Of a stretch of 64,000 nt of DNA, positions 35,122 through 43,776 are shown piece by piece. Source of the DNA: an uncultured Eubacteriales bacterium (GTDB lineage Bacteria; Bacillota; Clostridia; Oscillospirales; Acutalibacteraceae). A program made the position numbers and the translations under genes. The stretch covers positions 1 through 64,000 of the forward strand of contig CABUHY010000006.1 of NCBI GenBank assembly GCA_902491475.1, given 5' to 3'. The notes below the pieces were generated by a model. The model had not been told where the DNA came from, did not search any database, and saw nothing but the letters and a program-made list of their open reading frames with translations. The number at the start of each line of letters is the position of its first letter. Position 1 is the first letter of the stretch.

Positions 35122-35773
35122 AATTTTCTTTGAAAAAAAGGGTATGGCAAAGTATATTTCCCACCTTGACCTTATGCGCTGCTTTTCAAGGGCGATAAAG
35201 CGTGCTGGAATATCAATATGGTACACGGAGGGCTTTAACCCGAGACCGTTTATGACATTTTCACTGCCGCTATCTCTCGGCACCGAGAGCTTTTGCGAGT
35301 CTGTCGATGTGCGTATAACCGATGATATGACCGACGGCGAAATCGTTAAAAGATTAAATGAAACCATACCGACGGGTATAGTTATAACTTCGGCTTCGGA
35401 GCCCGTACACAAGGCGGACGAGATACGCTATGGCAGGTTTTCCGTAACGCTTGTAACAGAAGAAAAGGAAGCCGTGCTCAATTCGGTTTGCGAAAAAATT
35501 TCGGCGAACGAAATAATTGTAGAAAAGATGGGCAAAAAAGGCGGCAAAAAGGTGCTCAAACAGATTGATATAAAAGGGGATGTATATTCCTACGAGCTTT
35601 GCGAGTGCGAAAACGGAGTGAAAATGACCCTTGTGATTTCAACGGGTATGAGAAACAACATAAACCCGACGCTGTTGATTGACGCCGTTACCAAGGATGT
35701 AACGGAGCTTATCGAAGCGGTTGAAATTGTAAAGGAAAAGATGTACCTTGAGAATATGACCGAGTTTTGCTGA
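35108..35773 (+). CDS. DUF2344 protein (TIGR03936), partner of the radical SAM protein
   Basis: A 221-residue protein starting MRSVRIFFEKKGMAKYISHLDLMR, the characteristic family N-terminus. A longer frame opens at 35078, but ATG 35108 has GGAGG seven bases upstream. It overlaps the radical SAM gene by 14 bases. In many genomes the two are fused or adjacent, indicating they act together. Usually RNase G and rplU follow; here rplS follows behind its own promoter. Confidence 0.87.
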   Translation: MRSVRIFFEKKGMAKYISHLDLMRCFSRAIKRAGISIWYTEGFNPRPFMTFSLPLSLGTESFCESVDVRITDDMTDGEIVKRLNETIPTGIVITSASEPVHKADEIRYGRFSVTLVTEEKEAVLNSVCEKISANEIIVEKMGKKGGKKVLKQIDIKGDVYSYELCECENGVKMTLVISTGMRNNINPTLLIDAVTKDVTELIEAVEIVKEKMYLENMTEFC

Positions 35774-35790
35774 AAATATCAAAAAAACAC

Positions 35791-35819
35791 TTGCATTTTT
35801 TCATCTCTTGTGATATTAT
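35791..35819 (+). promoter_or_regulatory. Promoter of rplS
   Basis: TTGCAT (35791-35796), 17-base spacer, TATTAT (35814-35819). The resulting leader of about 120 bases could hold an autoregulatory L19 leader as known in other Firmicutes, but I cannot show the fold. Confidence 0.7.
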
Positions 35820-35948
35820 ATTTTAGCATTTCGGCGCTTGTATATATTTTTGTATGCAAACGGCAGTTAATGGCAACATTAAAGCGGGCGGTCCTCTGCG
35901 TATGTATTTTACGGAATGAACGCTTGAAAACAATTTTGGAGGTTCATT

Positions 35949-36293
35949 ATGGACGCATTGAAAGTTATGACAGAGGGCATGATTAAAGAAGAACGCCCGA
36001 ACATCAACATCGGTGATGTTGTTAAGGTTCACGTTAAAATCCGCGAGGGTGAGAGAGAAAGAATTCAGATCTTTGAGGGCACAATCATTGCTCGCAAGGG
36101 CAGCGGTGTTTCGGAGACATTCACGGTTCGTCGTGTTTCTTACGGCGTAGGCGTTGAAAAGGTATTCCCCGTAAATTCTCCCAATGTAGCTAAGGTTGAA
36201 CTTGTCAGAAGCGGTAAGGTTCGCAGAAGCAAGCTTTATTATCTCCGTGACAGAGTCGGCAAGGCTGCTAAGGTTAAAGAACTCGTTAAATAA
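35949..36293 (+). CDS. rplS: Large ribosomal subunit protein bL19
   Basis: Ribosomal protein at the 30S-50S interface. The 114 residues match the family length, with signatures IKEERPNINIGDVVKVHVKI and RKGSGVSETFTVRRVSYGVG and the C-terminal GKVRRSKLYYLR. TTTTGGAGG precedes the ATG. Codon use is strongly biased, as expected for a highly expressed gene. A terminator follows directly. Confidence 0.98.
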   Translation: MDALKVMTEGMIKEERPNINIGDVVKVHVKIREGERERIQIFEGTIIARKGSGVSETFTVRRVSYGVGVEKVFPVNSPNVAKVELVRSGKVRRSKLYYLRDRVGKAAKVKELVK

Positions 36294-36315
36294 TTTTAAC
36301 AAAACAGAATAAGGA

Positions 36316-36350
36316 AGAAGGCAGCACAAAATTTGCGCTGCCTTCTTTTT
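36316..36350 (+). terminator. Terminator after rplS
   Basis: AGAAGGCAGC / GCTGCCTTCT with an 11-base loop and T run. Confidence 0.9.
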
Positions 36351-36420
36351 ATATGCCACGAGAACGGATATATAACGGATTTTGATGACAAAATTCGATG
36401 CCCGTTGTACCTATGTGCAA

Positions 36421-36597
36421 AAGTGATATTCCGAGCATTTGCTCGGAGTGATATTTTCCTTTAGGAAAGTGATAGAAAAGCCGTTCGGCTTTTGTGATAT
36501 TGTATTCGTCTGTTAAACTGCCCCGTGGGCAATATCACTATGCGAAGCATAATATAACTGCGAAGCAATATCACTCGCCGCCGGGCGAATACAACTG
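36421..36597. repeat. Hairpin-array repeat element
   Basis: Seven short perfect hairpins in a row (for example CCGAGCATTTGCTCGG, TTTCCTTTAGGAAA, AAAAGCCGTTCGGCTTTT, TGCCCCGTGGGCA, ATGCGAAGCAT) separated by GTGATAT in the first half and its complement ATATCAC or ATATAAC in the second half, so the whole is also a loose inverted repeat. No open frame and no gene in 36361-36650. Confidence 0.75.
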
Positions 36598-36626
36598 AAG
36601 CGCACTTCATTTCGGAGTGCGTTTCT
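36598..36626 (+). terminator. Hairpin with T-rich tail at the end of the array
   Basis: AAGCGCACTTC / GGAGTGCGTTT around ATTTC, followed by CTTTCC. Confidence 0.6.
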
Positions 36627-36656
36627 TTCCGCTCCTTATTTTTTTACCGAAAACCT

Positions 36657-36685
36657 TTGCATTTTCAAGGTGTTTGTATTATAAT
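36657..36685 (+). promoter_or_regulatory. Promoter of the lepB-rbgA-rnhB operon
   Basis: TTGCAT (36657-36662), 17-base spacer, TATAAT (36680-36685), about 30 bases before the first signal peptidase start. Confidence 0.78.
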
Positions 36686-36714
36686 TACTCTATATAATAG
36701 GGTAGGTGTGTAAA

Positions 36715-37302
36715 TTGAGAAAAAAAGAAGACCTCAGAATATATTTTGACGAGCTTGAGAACTCATATTCCGAGACCTCAAAGTCATGGAAATTTGCATA
36801 TAATTGGCTTGACTCGCTGGTGTTTGCACTGGTGGGTATTGCCGTTGTGTTCACATTCCTTTTCAGGGTTGTCGGCGTAAACGGCGAGTCGATGAAACCT
36901 ACTCTCAACAACGGCGACTGGCTTACGGTAAAGGCGATAAATACCACCTACGAGAGAGGCGACATTGTCGTTATCACTCAGCCCAATTCGCTCAACGAGC
37001 CGCTTATCAAAAGGGTTATTGCCGTTGCGGGCGATACGGTTGACATCAACTTTGCGCAGGGTACGGTCAAAATCAACGGCGAGCTTATAAACGAGCCGTA
37101 TATTGCCGAGCCGACGGAGAGAATGTTTGATGTTGCTTTTCCCGTAACCGTGCCCGAGGGCTGCGTGTTTGTTATGGGCGACAACAGGAACAATTCTCTT
37201 GACAGCCGCTCCACAACGGTAGGCTTTATAGATACGAGATACCTGCTCGGAACTGCCGAATTCAGACTCTTCCCCGTAGGCAAATGGAAGATAGGTGCGT
37301 AA
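36715..37302 (+). CDS. lepB: Signal peptidase I (first copy)
   Basis: Membrane-bound serine protease that removes signal peptides. A cytoplasmic tail of about 35 residues precedes one helix, then NGESMKPTL with the nucleophilic Ser, LIKRVIAVAGDTV with the general-base Lys, and GDNRNNSLDSR. TTG 36715 has GTAGG eight bases upstream; the GTG at 36706 is too close to that site. The stop overlaps the next copy by one base (TAATG). A duplicated enzyme with different tails may split the substrate load. Confidence 0.92.
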   Translation: MRKKEDLRIYFDELENSYSETSKSWKFAYNWLDSLVFALVGIAVVFTFLFRVVGVNGESMKPTLNNGDWLTVKAINTTYERGDIVVITQPNSLNEPLIKRVIAVAGDTVDINFAQGTVKINGELINEPYIAEPTERMFDVAFPVTVPEGCVFVMGDNRNNSLDSRSTTVGFIDTRYLLGTAEFRLFPVGKWKIGA

Positions 37303-37832
37303 TGAAAGAAAAACAGATAGCTTCGATATATGATTTTGCGTCGGTGCTGCTTACCTCAATTATAGCGGTAGCGGTAATATTCACATTCTTTTTCAAAATA
37401 TCGACGGTCAACGGCGACTCGATGCGAAACACCCTGCACAACGGGGATAAGCTTATTATTACAGCCCATGACAGCAATATAGAATACGGCGACATTGTGA
37501 TTATTTCACAGCCTAACGCATACGATGAGGTGCTTGTCAAAAGGGTAATCGCAAAAGGCGGTCAGACCGTAAATATCGACCGTGACACTCACGAGGTATC
37601 GGTTGACGGCGTTGTGCTTGACGAACCGTACATAAGGGAACAGACAAGGGTATTGGGCGACGCTTTCAGCTATCCCGTAACCGTTCCCGAGGGCTGTCTT
37701 TTCGTTATGGGAGACAACCGCAACGAGTCGGGTGACTCAAGATACAAGGCGGTCGGTATGATTGACGAAAGATATGTTGTCGGTCAGGCTGTTTACAGAA
37801 TAGGCGACAGCTCGCTTTTGACAAAGGATTGA
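37302..37832 (+). CDS. lepB: Signal peptidase I (second copy)
   Basis: A second S26 signal peptidase, 176 residues, with a shorter cytoplasmic tail than the first. NGDSMRNTL carries the Ser, LVKRVIAKGGQTV the Lys, and GDNRNESGDSR the C-terminal box. The frame extends six codons upstream, but ATG 37302 overlaps the first copy's stop (TAATG), which suggests coupling. The copies are clearly related but diverged, so the duplication is old. rbgA follows four bases later. Confidence 0.92.
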   Translation: MKEKQIASIYDFASVLLTSIIAVAVIFTFFFKISTVNGDSMRNTLHNGDKLIITAHDSNIEYGDIVIISQPNAYDEVLVKRVIAKGGQTVNIDRDTHEVSVDGVVLDEPYIREQTRVLGDAFSYPVTVPEGCLFVMGDNRNESGDSRYKAVGMIDERYVVGQAVYRIGDSSLLTKD

Positions 37833-37836
37833 GAAT

Positions 37837-38715
37837 ATGAGCGACTCTATAAAACAGAATGTTCAGTGGTTCCCGGGTCATATGGCAAAGACAAGGCGGC
37901 TTATCAAGGAATGTTTGCCGTCGGTTGACGCCGTAACGGAAATACTTGACGCGAGAATGCCCGTTTCAAGCAGTAACCCCGAGCTCAACGAGCTTATAGG
38001 CAATAAGCCTCTTATAGTGCTTCTCAACAAGTGCGATGTTGCGGACGAAAACGCTACGAGACGCTGGCTTGATTACTTTAACGGAAAGGGTATTTACGCC
38101 CTTGCGGTCGACTGCAAAAGCGGCAACGGACTTAACAGATATGTGCCTCTTTTGAGAGAGGTGTTAAAGGATAAAATCGCCTCCAACGAGGCAAAGGGTA
38201 TGGCAGGCAAGCCGTTGAGAATTATGGTTGTCGGAATACCGAATACGGGTAAATCGTCGTTCATCAACAGAATGGCGGGCAGGAACCGTGCAAAGGTTGC
38301 CGACAAGGCGGGCGTTACACGCCATAATCAGTGGTTTGTGATTGACAACGGAATTGAATTGCTTGACACACCGGGCGTTTTGTGGCCGAAGTTTGACGAC
38401 CCGAAAATCGGGGACAGGCTTGCGTTTATAGGCTCTGTCAAGGACGAGGTCTTTGACTCGGAAACCCTTGCGGTAAGACTTTTGGAGGTGCTTGCACGGG
38501 ACTATCCCGACAGGCTTTCGGAAAGATATAAAATTGCCGATTTTTCCGACCTTGAAGCATATGAAATACTCGAGCTTATCGGCAGAAAGCGCGGAATGAT
38601 GATGCGCGGCGGCGAAATTGACACACTGCGTGCCTCGGTAATGCTTCTTGACGAATACAGGGCGGGCAAGCTCGGCAGGATAACTCTTGACACAATCGGA
38701 GAATTTGATGGTTGA
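37837..38715 (+). CDS. rbgA: Ribosome biogenesis GTPase RbgA (YlqF)
   Basis: Circularly permuted GTPase needed for late 50S assembly. The order is permuted as expected: NKCD (G4) near residue 68, then GIPNTGKSSFINRM (G1) near 130 and DTPGVLWP (G3) near 180. The N-terminal VQWFPGHMAKTRR is typical. The 292-residue length is normal. Its position after rplS and lepB and before rnhB follows the common Firmicutes order. Confidence 0.96.
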   Translation: MSDSIKQNVQWFPGHMAKTRRLIKECLPSVDAVTEILDARMPVSSSNPELNELIGNKPLIVLLNKCDVADENATRRWLDYFNGKGIYALAVDCKSGNGLNRYVPLLREVLKDKIASNEAKGMAGKPLRIMVVGIPNTGKSSFINRMAGRNRAKVADKAGVTRHNQWFVIDNGIELLDTPGVLWPKFDDPKIGDRLAFIGSVKDEVFDSETLAVRLLEVLARDYPDRLSERYKIADFSDLEAYEILELIGRKRGMMMRGGEIDTLRASVMLLDEYRAGKLGRITLDTIGEFDG

Positions 38716-39316
38716 TTACAGTATTGAAAACGAATATAAGGCTCGGGGCTATAATATAATCTGCGGAATTGACGAAGCGGGCAGAGGACCTCTTGCGGGG
38801 CCCGTTTACGCCGCTGCGGTAATTCTGCCGCCCGACTGCGTTATCGACGGGCTCAACGACTCTAAAAAGCTCACGGAGAAAAAGCGTGAAAAGCTCTTTG
38901 ACGAGATAAAGGAAAAGGCTTTGGCTTACGGTATCGCAAGCGCCGACGAAAAGGAAATTGACGAAATCAACATTTTGAACGCAACCTTTCTTGCGATGAA
39001 AAGGGCGGTTGACTCGCTTTCGGTAAAGCCCGACCTTGCACTGGTTGACGGAAACCAAAAGCCTCACACGGGGGTTGAAGAGGTCACGGTGGTAAAGGGC
39101 GACGCAAAATCAATGTCGATTGCCGCAGCTTCCGTGCTCGCAAAGGTGAGCCGAGACAGGTTTATGCTTGAAACGGCGAAAAAATATCCGCAATATGAAT
39201 TTGAACGCCACAAGGGCTACGGCACAAAGCTGCATTACGAAAAAATCGCTCAATACGGCGTGTGTGAAATTCACAGACGGTCATTTTTGAAGAAAATTCT
39301 CGGAGAGAAAAAATGA
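38708..39316 (+). CDS. rnhB: Ribonuclease HII
   Basis: Removes ribonucleotides and RNA-DNA hybrids. GIDEAGRGPLAGPVYAAAV gives the catalytic DEGR-type motif with the acidic metal ligands; later LVDGN and the AAASVLAKVSRDR segment complete the site. A TTG at 38687 opens the frame earlier, but ATG 38708 has GGAGA seven bases upstream and overlaps rbgA by eight bases. It overlaps yraN by four bases. Confidence 0.96.
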   Translation: MVDYSIENEYKARGYNIICGIDEAGRGPLAGPVYAAAVILPPDCVIDGLNDSKKLTEKKREKLFDEIKEKALAYGIASADEKEIDEINILNATFLAMKRAVDSLSVKPDLALVDGNQKPHTGVEEVTVVKGDAKSMSIAAASVLAKVSRDRFMLETAKKYPQYEFERHKGYGTKLHYEKIAQYGVCEIHRRSFLKKILGEKK

Positions 39317-39678
39317 ACAAGGCTATGACGGGCGCTTACGGCGAGCTTTATACGGGCAGGTATCTGCGGGATAACGGATATTCGATAATCACGGCAAACT
39401 ACCGTTGCAGACTGGGCGAGATTGACATAATCGCCTGCGACAGAAAGTACATTGTTTTCACGGAAGTCAAAACGAGAGATGTGAACTTTGTTGTCAGCGG
39501 CAGGGAGGCGGTCGATTACGCAAAACGCAAAAAGACCGTTGCAACGGCTAAGTTTTTCCTTTCCAAAAACAAGGTGCGCTTACAGCCGAGATTCGATGTT
39601 GCCGAGGTGTATATGAAAGACGGCGAGGTTTCCTCGTTCAATTATATAAAAAACGCCTATCAGGACGAAGAAAAATAA
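39313..39678 (+). CDS. UPF0102 protein, YraN-like endonuclease fold
   Basis: A 121-residue protein with the UPF0102 pattern: GAYGELYTGRYLRDNGY, LGEIDIIACD and IVFTEVKTRD, which together outline a restriction-endonuclease-like E..D..ExK site. It commonly follows rnhB, and some studied members take part in DNA processing. It overlaps rnhB by four bases and ends the operon. Confidence 0.9.
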   Translation: MNKAMTGAYGELYTGRYLRDNGYSIITANYRCRLGEIDIIACDRKYIVFTEVKTRDVNFVVSGREAVDYAKRKKTVATAKFFLSKNKVRLQPRFDVAEVYMKDGEVSSFNYIKNAYQDEEK

Positions 39679-39681
39679 TCT

Positions 39682-39720
39682 ATAAAGCCGATTGAATTAA
39701 GGCTTTATGTATGATAAAAT
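39682..39720 (+). promoter_or_regulatory. Overlapping hairpin and thrC promoter
   Basis: ATAAAGCC / GGCTTTAT (39682-39708) forms a weak terminator-like hairpin after yraN. The loop holds a -35-like TTGAAT (39692-39697), 17 bases from TAAAAT (39715-39720), which would serve thrC. Confidence 0.5.
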
Positions 39721-39750
39721 ATTTTGAATTTTAAGTAGGGAGTGTATCAG

Positions 39751-41244
39751 ATGATTTACACAAGCACAAGAGATAAATCTATCGGCGTTTCGGCGTCGGA
39801 GGCTATCGCAAAGGGCATATCCTCGGAGGGCGGACTTTTTGTTCCCACCGAAATACCCTCATTGAGCCTTGACGACATCAAAAAAATAGGAACGCTTGAT
39901 TATATCGGCAGAGCGAAAGAGGTATTGAAGCTCTTTCTTACCGATTTTAATGACGATGAGCTCGATATGTGCGTAAACGGCGCATATAAAAAGGGCAAAT
40001 TCTCTTCGGATAAGGTTGCTCCGCTTTATAAGCTCAACGATAAGGCGAATATTCTCGAGCTCTGGAGAGGTCCCACCTGCGCGTTCAAGGATATGGCTTT
40101 GCAGCTTCTTCCTTATCTTCTTACCGTTTCGGCAGGCAAGACTCTCAAGGACACAAAAATCGTAATCCTTGTTGCAACCTCGGGCGACACCGGTAAGGCT
40201 GCGCTTGAAGGCTTTAAGGATGTTCCGAATACGGAAATTCTCGTTTTCTATCCCGTTGACGGCGTAAGCCCCATGCAGAAGCTTCAGATGACCACGCAGG
40301 AGGGCTCGAATGTCAGCGTTTGCGCTATAAGAGGTAACTTTGACGACGCTCAAAGCGGCGTTAAGTCGATTTTCACAAATAAGGAAATCGAAAAGAAATT
40401 CAAGGAAAATCATCTTGCTTTCTCTTCCGCAAACTCCATAAACTGGGGCAGACTCGTTCCGCAGATAGTTTATTATGTATCGGCTTACTGCGATATGGTT
40501 GAGAACGGTTCGTTAAAGCTCGGCGAGGAAATGAATGTTGTTGTTCCCACGGGTAACTTCGGCAATATCCTTGCGGCATATTACGCAAAGGAAATGGGCG
40601 TTCCGATTAAGAAGCTTATCTGCGCTTCCAACTCGAACAATGTCCTCACGGATTTCTTGAAGAGCGGTACTTATAACAAAAACAGGGATTTCTATTGCAC
40701 AACATCTCCCTCAATGGATATTCTTATTTCTTCAAACCTTGAAAGACTTCTCTTTATCCTTTCGGGCTATGACGCAGCGAAAACCGCCGAATATATGAAA
40801 GAATTGAGCGAGGACGGCAAGTACAGCGTTGACTCCGAGCTCTTCGGCAAAATCTCTGCTCTCTTCGACGCAGGCTATTGCGACGATAAGGCTACAAAGG
40901 CGACCATCAACGAAATCTTCAAAAAGTACAATTACCTTTGCGACACGCACACTGCGGTTGCGGTAAATGTTTATGAGGAATACACAAAGAGAACGGGCGA
41001 CGGAACACCCACCGTTATCGCTTCGACCGCAAACCCCTACAAGTTCTCGGCAAGCGTACTTTCGGCAATTACCGACGACATAAAGTCCGAGGACGAGTTC
41101 TCAATGGTTGAGGAGCTGTTTGAAAAGTCAAACGAGCCCGTACCGCCTCAGCTTGCAACCCTTAAAGGTAAGACGCCGAGGTTTACAAAGGTGGCGGACA
41201 AGGAGGATATGGCTCAGGTCGTATTTGATATGCTCGGTATATAA
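39751..41244 (+). CDS. thrC: Threonine synthase
   Basis: PLP enzyme converting O-phosphohomoserine to threonine. The 497-residue form with EGGLFVP near the N-terminus belongs to the longer (fungal/E. coli-like) class. The PLP-lysine lies in WRGPTCAFKDMALQLLP, and the phosphate-binding segment is TSGDTGKAAL. ATG 39751 has GGGAG eight bases upstream; the frame extends three codons to a GTG without room for a site. It stands alone between a promoter and a terminator. Confidence 0.95.
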   Translation: MIYTSTRDKSIGVSASEAIAKGISSEGGLFVPTEIPSLSLDDIKKIGTLDYIGRAKEVLKLFLTDFNDDELDMCVNGAYKKGKFSSDKVAPLYKLNDKANILELWRGPTCAFKDMALQLLPYLLTVSAGKTLKDTKIVILVATSGDTGKAALEGFKDVPNTEILVFYPVDGVSPMQKLQMTTQEGSNVSVCAIRGNFDDAQSGVKSIFTNKEIEKKFKENHLAFSSANSINWGRLVPQIVYYVSAYCDMVENGSLKLGEEMNVVVPTGNFGNILAAYYAKEMGVPIKKLICASNSNNVLTDFLKSGTYNKNRDFYCTTSPSMDILISSNLERLLFILSGYDAAKTAEYMKELSEDGKYSVDSELFGKISALFDAGYCDDKATKATINEIFKKYNYLCDTHTAVAVNVYEEYTKRTGDGTPTVIASTANPYKFSASVLSAITDDIKSEDEFSMVEELFEKSNEPVPPQLATLKGKTPRFTKVADKEDMAQVVFDMLGI

Positions 41245-41262
41245 CCGAAATTTTCAATATGT

Positions 41263-41290
41263 AAAAAAGCGGATGTTACTCCGCTTTTTA
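41263..41290. terminator. Terminator after thrC
   Basis: AAAAAGCGGA / TCCGCTTTTT with a six-base loop; works for thrC and for the convergent small gene. Confidence 0.9.
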
Positions 41291-41295
41291 CTGTC

Positions 41296-41454
41296 TTATT
41301 TCATTGCGTCTGTTTTCATAGTGAAAGTCGAGCACTGAGCTTCCGTGCAATCACAGCCCTTGACCCAATCGACATCGATGTGGTCAGCCGTGCACTCGCA
41401 CGTACCGTCGTGATAAACGCAGTTTGAAGCGTCGCATTTAATATCCTTATTCAT
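41296..41454 (-). CDS. Small Cys-rich DUF1540-type protein
   Basis: A 52-residue frame with GGAGG eight bases before its ATG. It reads MNKDIKCDASNCVYHDG and contains seven cysteines, ending in a CDCTEAQCSTF block. This pattern (KC..NCV.N....C.A..I.V......C..T.C.TF) is the DUF1540 family of small, probably metal-binding proteins common in clostridia. Function is unknown. It lies convergent to thrC and divergent to the phosphoesterase. Confidence 0.88.
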   Translation of the reverse strand: MNKDIKCDASNCVYHDGTCECTADHIDVDWVKGCDCTEAQCSTFTMKTDAMK

Positions 41455-41532
41455 TAAGTTTGCCTCCTTTCGTTTTGTGTTATTAGTATTGAACGGGATT
41501 TGGTTTCTATTCAGAAAAAACGGAGTAATTTT

Positions 41533-42228
41533 ATGTCTTTATATGCAATCGGCGACACTCATCTGTCGCTCGGAACAGATAAACCTATGGATATTTTCCG
41601 CGGGTGGGACAATTACGTCGAACGCCTTGAGGCAAATTGGAAAAGGCTTATTACCGACAGCGACACCGTTGTCATTCCCGGCGATATTTCGTGGGCTATG
41701 AAGCTTGAAAACGCAGTTGAGGATTTTTCGTTTATAAATTCTCTGCCCGGTCAAAAACTTATATTAAAGGGCAATCATGACTATTGGTGGAACACAATGT
41801 CGAAAATGAACGCCTTTTTGGAAGAAAATTCCTTTTCTTCAATTAAATTCATTTTCAACAACGCATACAGGATAGGCGACTACAGCATATGCGGCACAAG
41901 GGGCTGGTTCTTTGACGATACAGAACAGCACAGCGAAAAGGTTATAAACAGGGAGGCGCAGAGGCTTAAAACTTCAATCGAGGCAGGTAAAGCCCTCGGC
42001 GGCGAACCGCTTGTGTTTCTGCACTATCCGCCCGTGAGCGTTTCGCAGGTGTGCGAGCCCATATATAACATTTTGCTTGAAGAAAACATCAGGTACTGTT
42101 ATTATGCCCATTTGCACGGACAGGCAATGAACTTTGCTTTCACATCGGAAAAAGACGATATTAAATTTGAACTTTTGTCGGCAGATTACCTCAAATTCTG
42201 CCCAAAACTTATCAAATTAATAAAATAA
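41533..42228 (+). CDS. Metallophosphoesterase (predicted phosphohydrolase)
   Basis: A 231-residue calcineurin-like phosphoesterase. Metal-binding motifs in order: GDTHLS, GDISWAM, GNHDYWW, FLHYPP and YYAHLHG. No signal peptide, so cytoplasmic. The frame opens at TTG 41500, but ATG 41533 has CGGAG eight bases upstream. The substrate is unknown. It is transcribed alone upstream of tig. Confidence 0.9.
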   Translation: MSLYAIGDTHLSLGTDKPMDIFRGWDNYVERLEANWKRLITDSDTVVIPGDISWAMKLENAVEDFSFINSLPGQKLILKGNHDYWWNTMSKMNAFLEENSFSSIKFIFNNAYRIGDYSICGTRGWFFDDTEQHSEKVINREAQRLKTSIEAGKALGGEPLVFLHYPPVSVSQVCEPIYNILLEENIRYCYYAHLHGQAMNFAFTSEKDDIKFELLSADYLKFCPKLIKLIK

Positions 42229-42304
42229 TAAAAAAGTATGGCAATTTTATACATTATCTGCTATAATAAGCGAGATAGTGTATAATTTTCAGGAGGAAGA
42301 TTAA

Positions 42305-43696
42305 ATGAGTCTTAAATCATCAAACAAAATTGAAGAGAATGTTTGGGAACTTGAGGTTTCCGTTGACGGCGAAACTTTTATGAACGCCGTTAATAAAGCA
42401 TATCTTCAGCAGAGAAAGAAAATCAACGTTCCCGGCTTCAGAAAGGGCAAAGCACCCCGCGCATTCATCGAAAAGATGTACGGCGAAGCGGTTTTCTATG
42501 AGGACGCTCTCGAAATAGTATATCCCGATGCGGTTACGGCTGCTATCGAAGAAGCAAAGCTTGATGTTATCGACACTCCGTTTGACCTTGAAGTTCCCGA
42601 AATGGGCAAGGACGGCGTAGTTATCAAGCTCAAGGTTACCGTTAAGCCCGAGGTTAAGCTCGGCAAGTACAAGGGCATCAAGGCTGTAAAGAAGCCCGCT
42701 AAGGTTTCTGCCGAGGAGGTTAAGGCACACATCAACAATATGCTTGAGCAGAACTCAAGAATCGTTACCGTTGAAACAAAGAGAAAGGTTAAGAAGAACG
42801 ACATCGCAGTTTTCGACTTCGAGGGCTTTGTTGACGGCGTTGCTTTTGACGGCGGTAAGGCTGAAAATTATGAGCTTACAATCGGTTCAAACCAGTTTAT
42901 CCCCGGCTTTGAGGATCAGATTATCGGTCACAAGGCAGGCGAGGAGTTTGATGTAAATGTTAAATTCCCCGAGGACTACCATGCAGAGCTTGCAGGCAAG
43001 GACGCTACCTTCAAAATCAAGCTCCATGAAATCAAGGTTAAGGAAGTTCCCGCTCTTGACGACGAGTTTGTTAAGGATGTAAGCGAGTACGACACTGTTG
43101 ACGAGCTCAAGAAGAATGTCAAGGAAGAGCTTGAACACAAGAAGATGCACGAGGTTGAGGCTGAGGCTAACAACGAGGTTCTCGACAAGCTTGCAGACCT
43201 TGTAACGGCTGTTATCCCCGAGTGTATGATTGAGAAGAAGATGGACGAGGATGTTCAGGACTTCGCATACCGTCTCCAGATGCAGGGACTTGACCTCAAG
43301 ACATACCTTAAATACACAGGTTCGGATGAAAAGACTTTCCGTGAGCAGTACAAGGACCAGGCTGAAAAGCAGGTTAAGCTTGACCTCGCTCTCGAAGAGA
43401 TTATCAAGAAAGAAAAGCTTGAAGTTTCGGACGCAGACCTTGAGGAAGAATATGCTCAGTACGCTAAGGCATATAATATGGATGTTGAGCAAATCAAGAA
43501 GGCTATTCCGGCTGAAAACATCAAGCCCGAGCTTCTCCGGAGAAAGGCTGTTGATTTCGTAATCGAAAACGCAAGCTTCACAGAGAAAAAGCCGGCGGCT
43601 AAGAAAGCGGCAGAGCCCAAGGAAGAAAAGGCTGCCGAGGAAAAGCCCGCTAAGAAAACAACAAAGAAAGCAGCTGCAAAGAAGGACGCGGAATAA
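42305..43696 (+). CDS. tig: Trigger factor
   Basis: Ribosome-bound chaperone and peptidyl-prolyl isomerase that greets nascent chains. The ribosome-binding signature GFRKGKAPR is intact near residue 43; the FKBP-type PPIase domain (NDIAVFDFEGFVDG, QFIPGFEDQIIG) and the helical C-terminal arms follow. The protein ends in a Lys/Ala/Glu/Pro-rich tail of about 35 residues (repeats of PAAKKAA, AEEKPAKKTTKKAAAKK) beyond the usual end. AGGAGG precedes the ATG; a TATAAT lies about 40 bases upstream. Confidence 0.96.
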   Translation: MSLKSSNKIEENVWELEVSVDGETFMNAVNKAYLQQRKKINVPGFRKGKAPRAFIEKMYGEAVFYEDALEIVYPDAVTAAIEEAKLDVIDTPFDLEVPEMGKDGVVIKLKVTVKPEVKLGKYKGIKAVKKPAKVSAEEVKAHINNMLEQNSRIVTVETKRKVKKNDIAVFDFEGFVDGVAFDGGKAENYELTIGSNQFIPGFEDQIIGHKAGEEFDVNVKFPEDYHAELAGKDATFKIKLHEIKVKEVPALDDEFVKDVSEYDTVDELKKNVKEELEHKKMHEVEAEANNEVLDKLADLVTAVIPECMIEKKMDEDVQDFAYRLQMQGLDLKTYLKYTGSDEKTFREQYKDQAEKQVKLDLALEEIIKKEKLEVSDADLEEEYAQYAKAYNMDVEQIKKAIPAENIKPELLRRKAVDFVIENASFTEKKPAAKKAAEPKEEKAAEEKPAKKTTKKAAAKKDAE

Positions 43697-43776
43697 TCTT
43701 TGATTAAACGCCTTATAAAGCTGCAATAATCTATTAGGGACAAAAGGGAAGATATAATTTTGGAGGTAAGTTTTTT

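Noticed and set aside
35826..35948. Firm call of an L19 leader RNA
   Set aside because: Position and length are right, but I could not identify the conserved stems by eye, so it is only mentioned with the promoter.
36421..36597. CRISPR array
   Set aside because: The repeated unit is only about seven bases, intervals are short and self-palindromic, and no cas genes are present.
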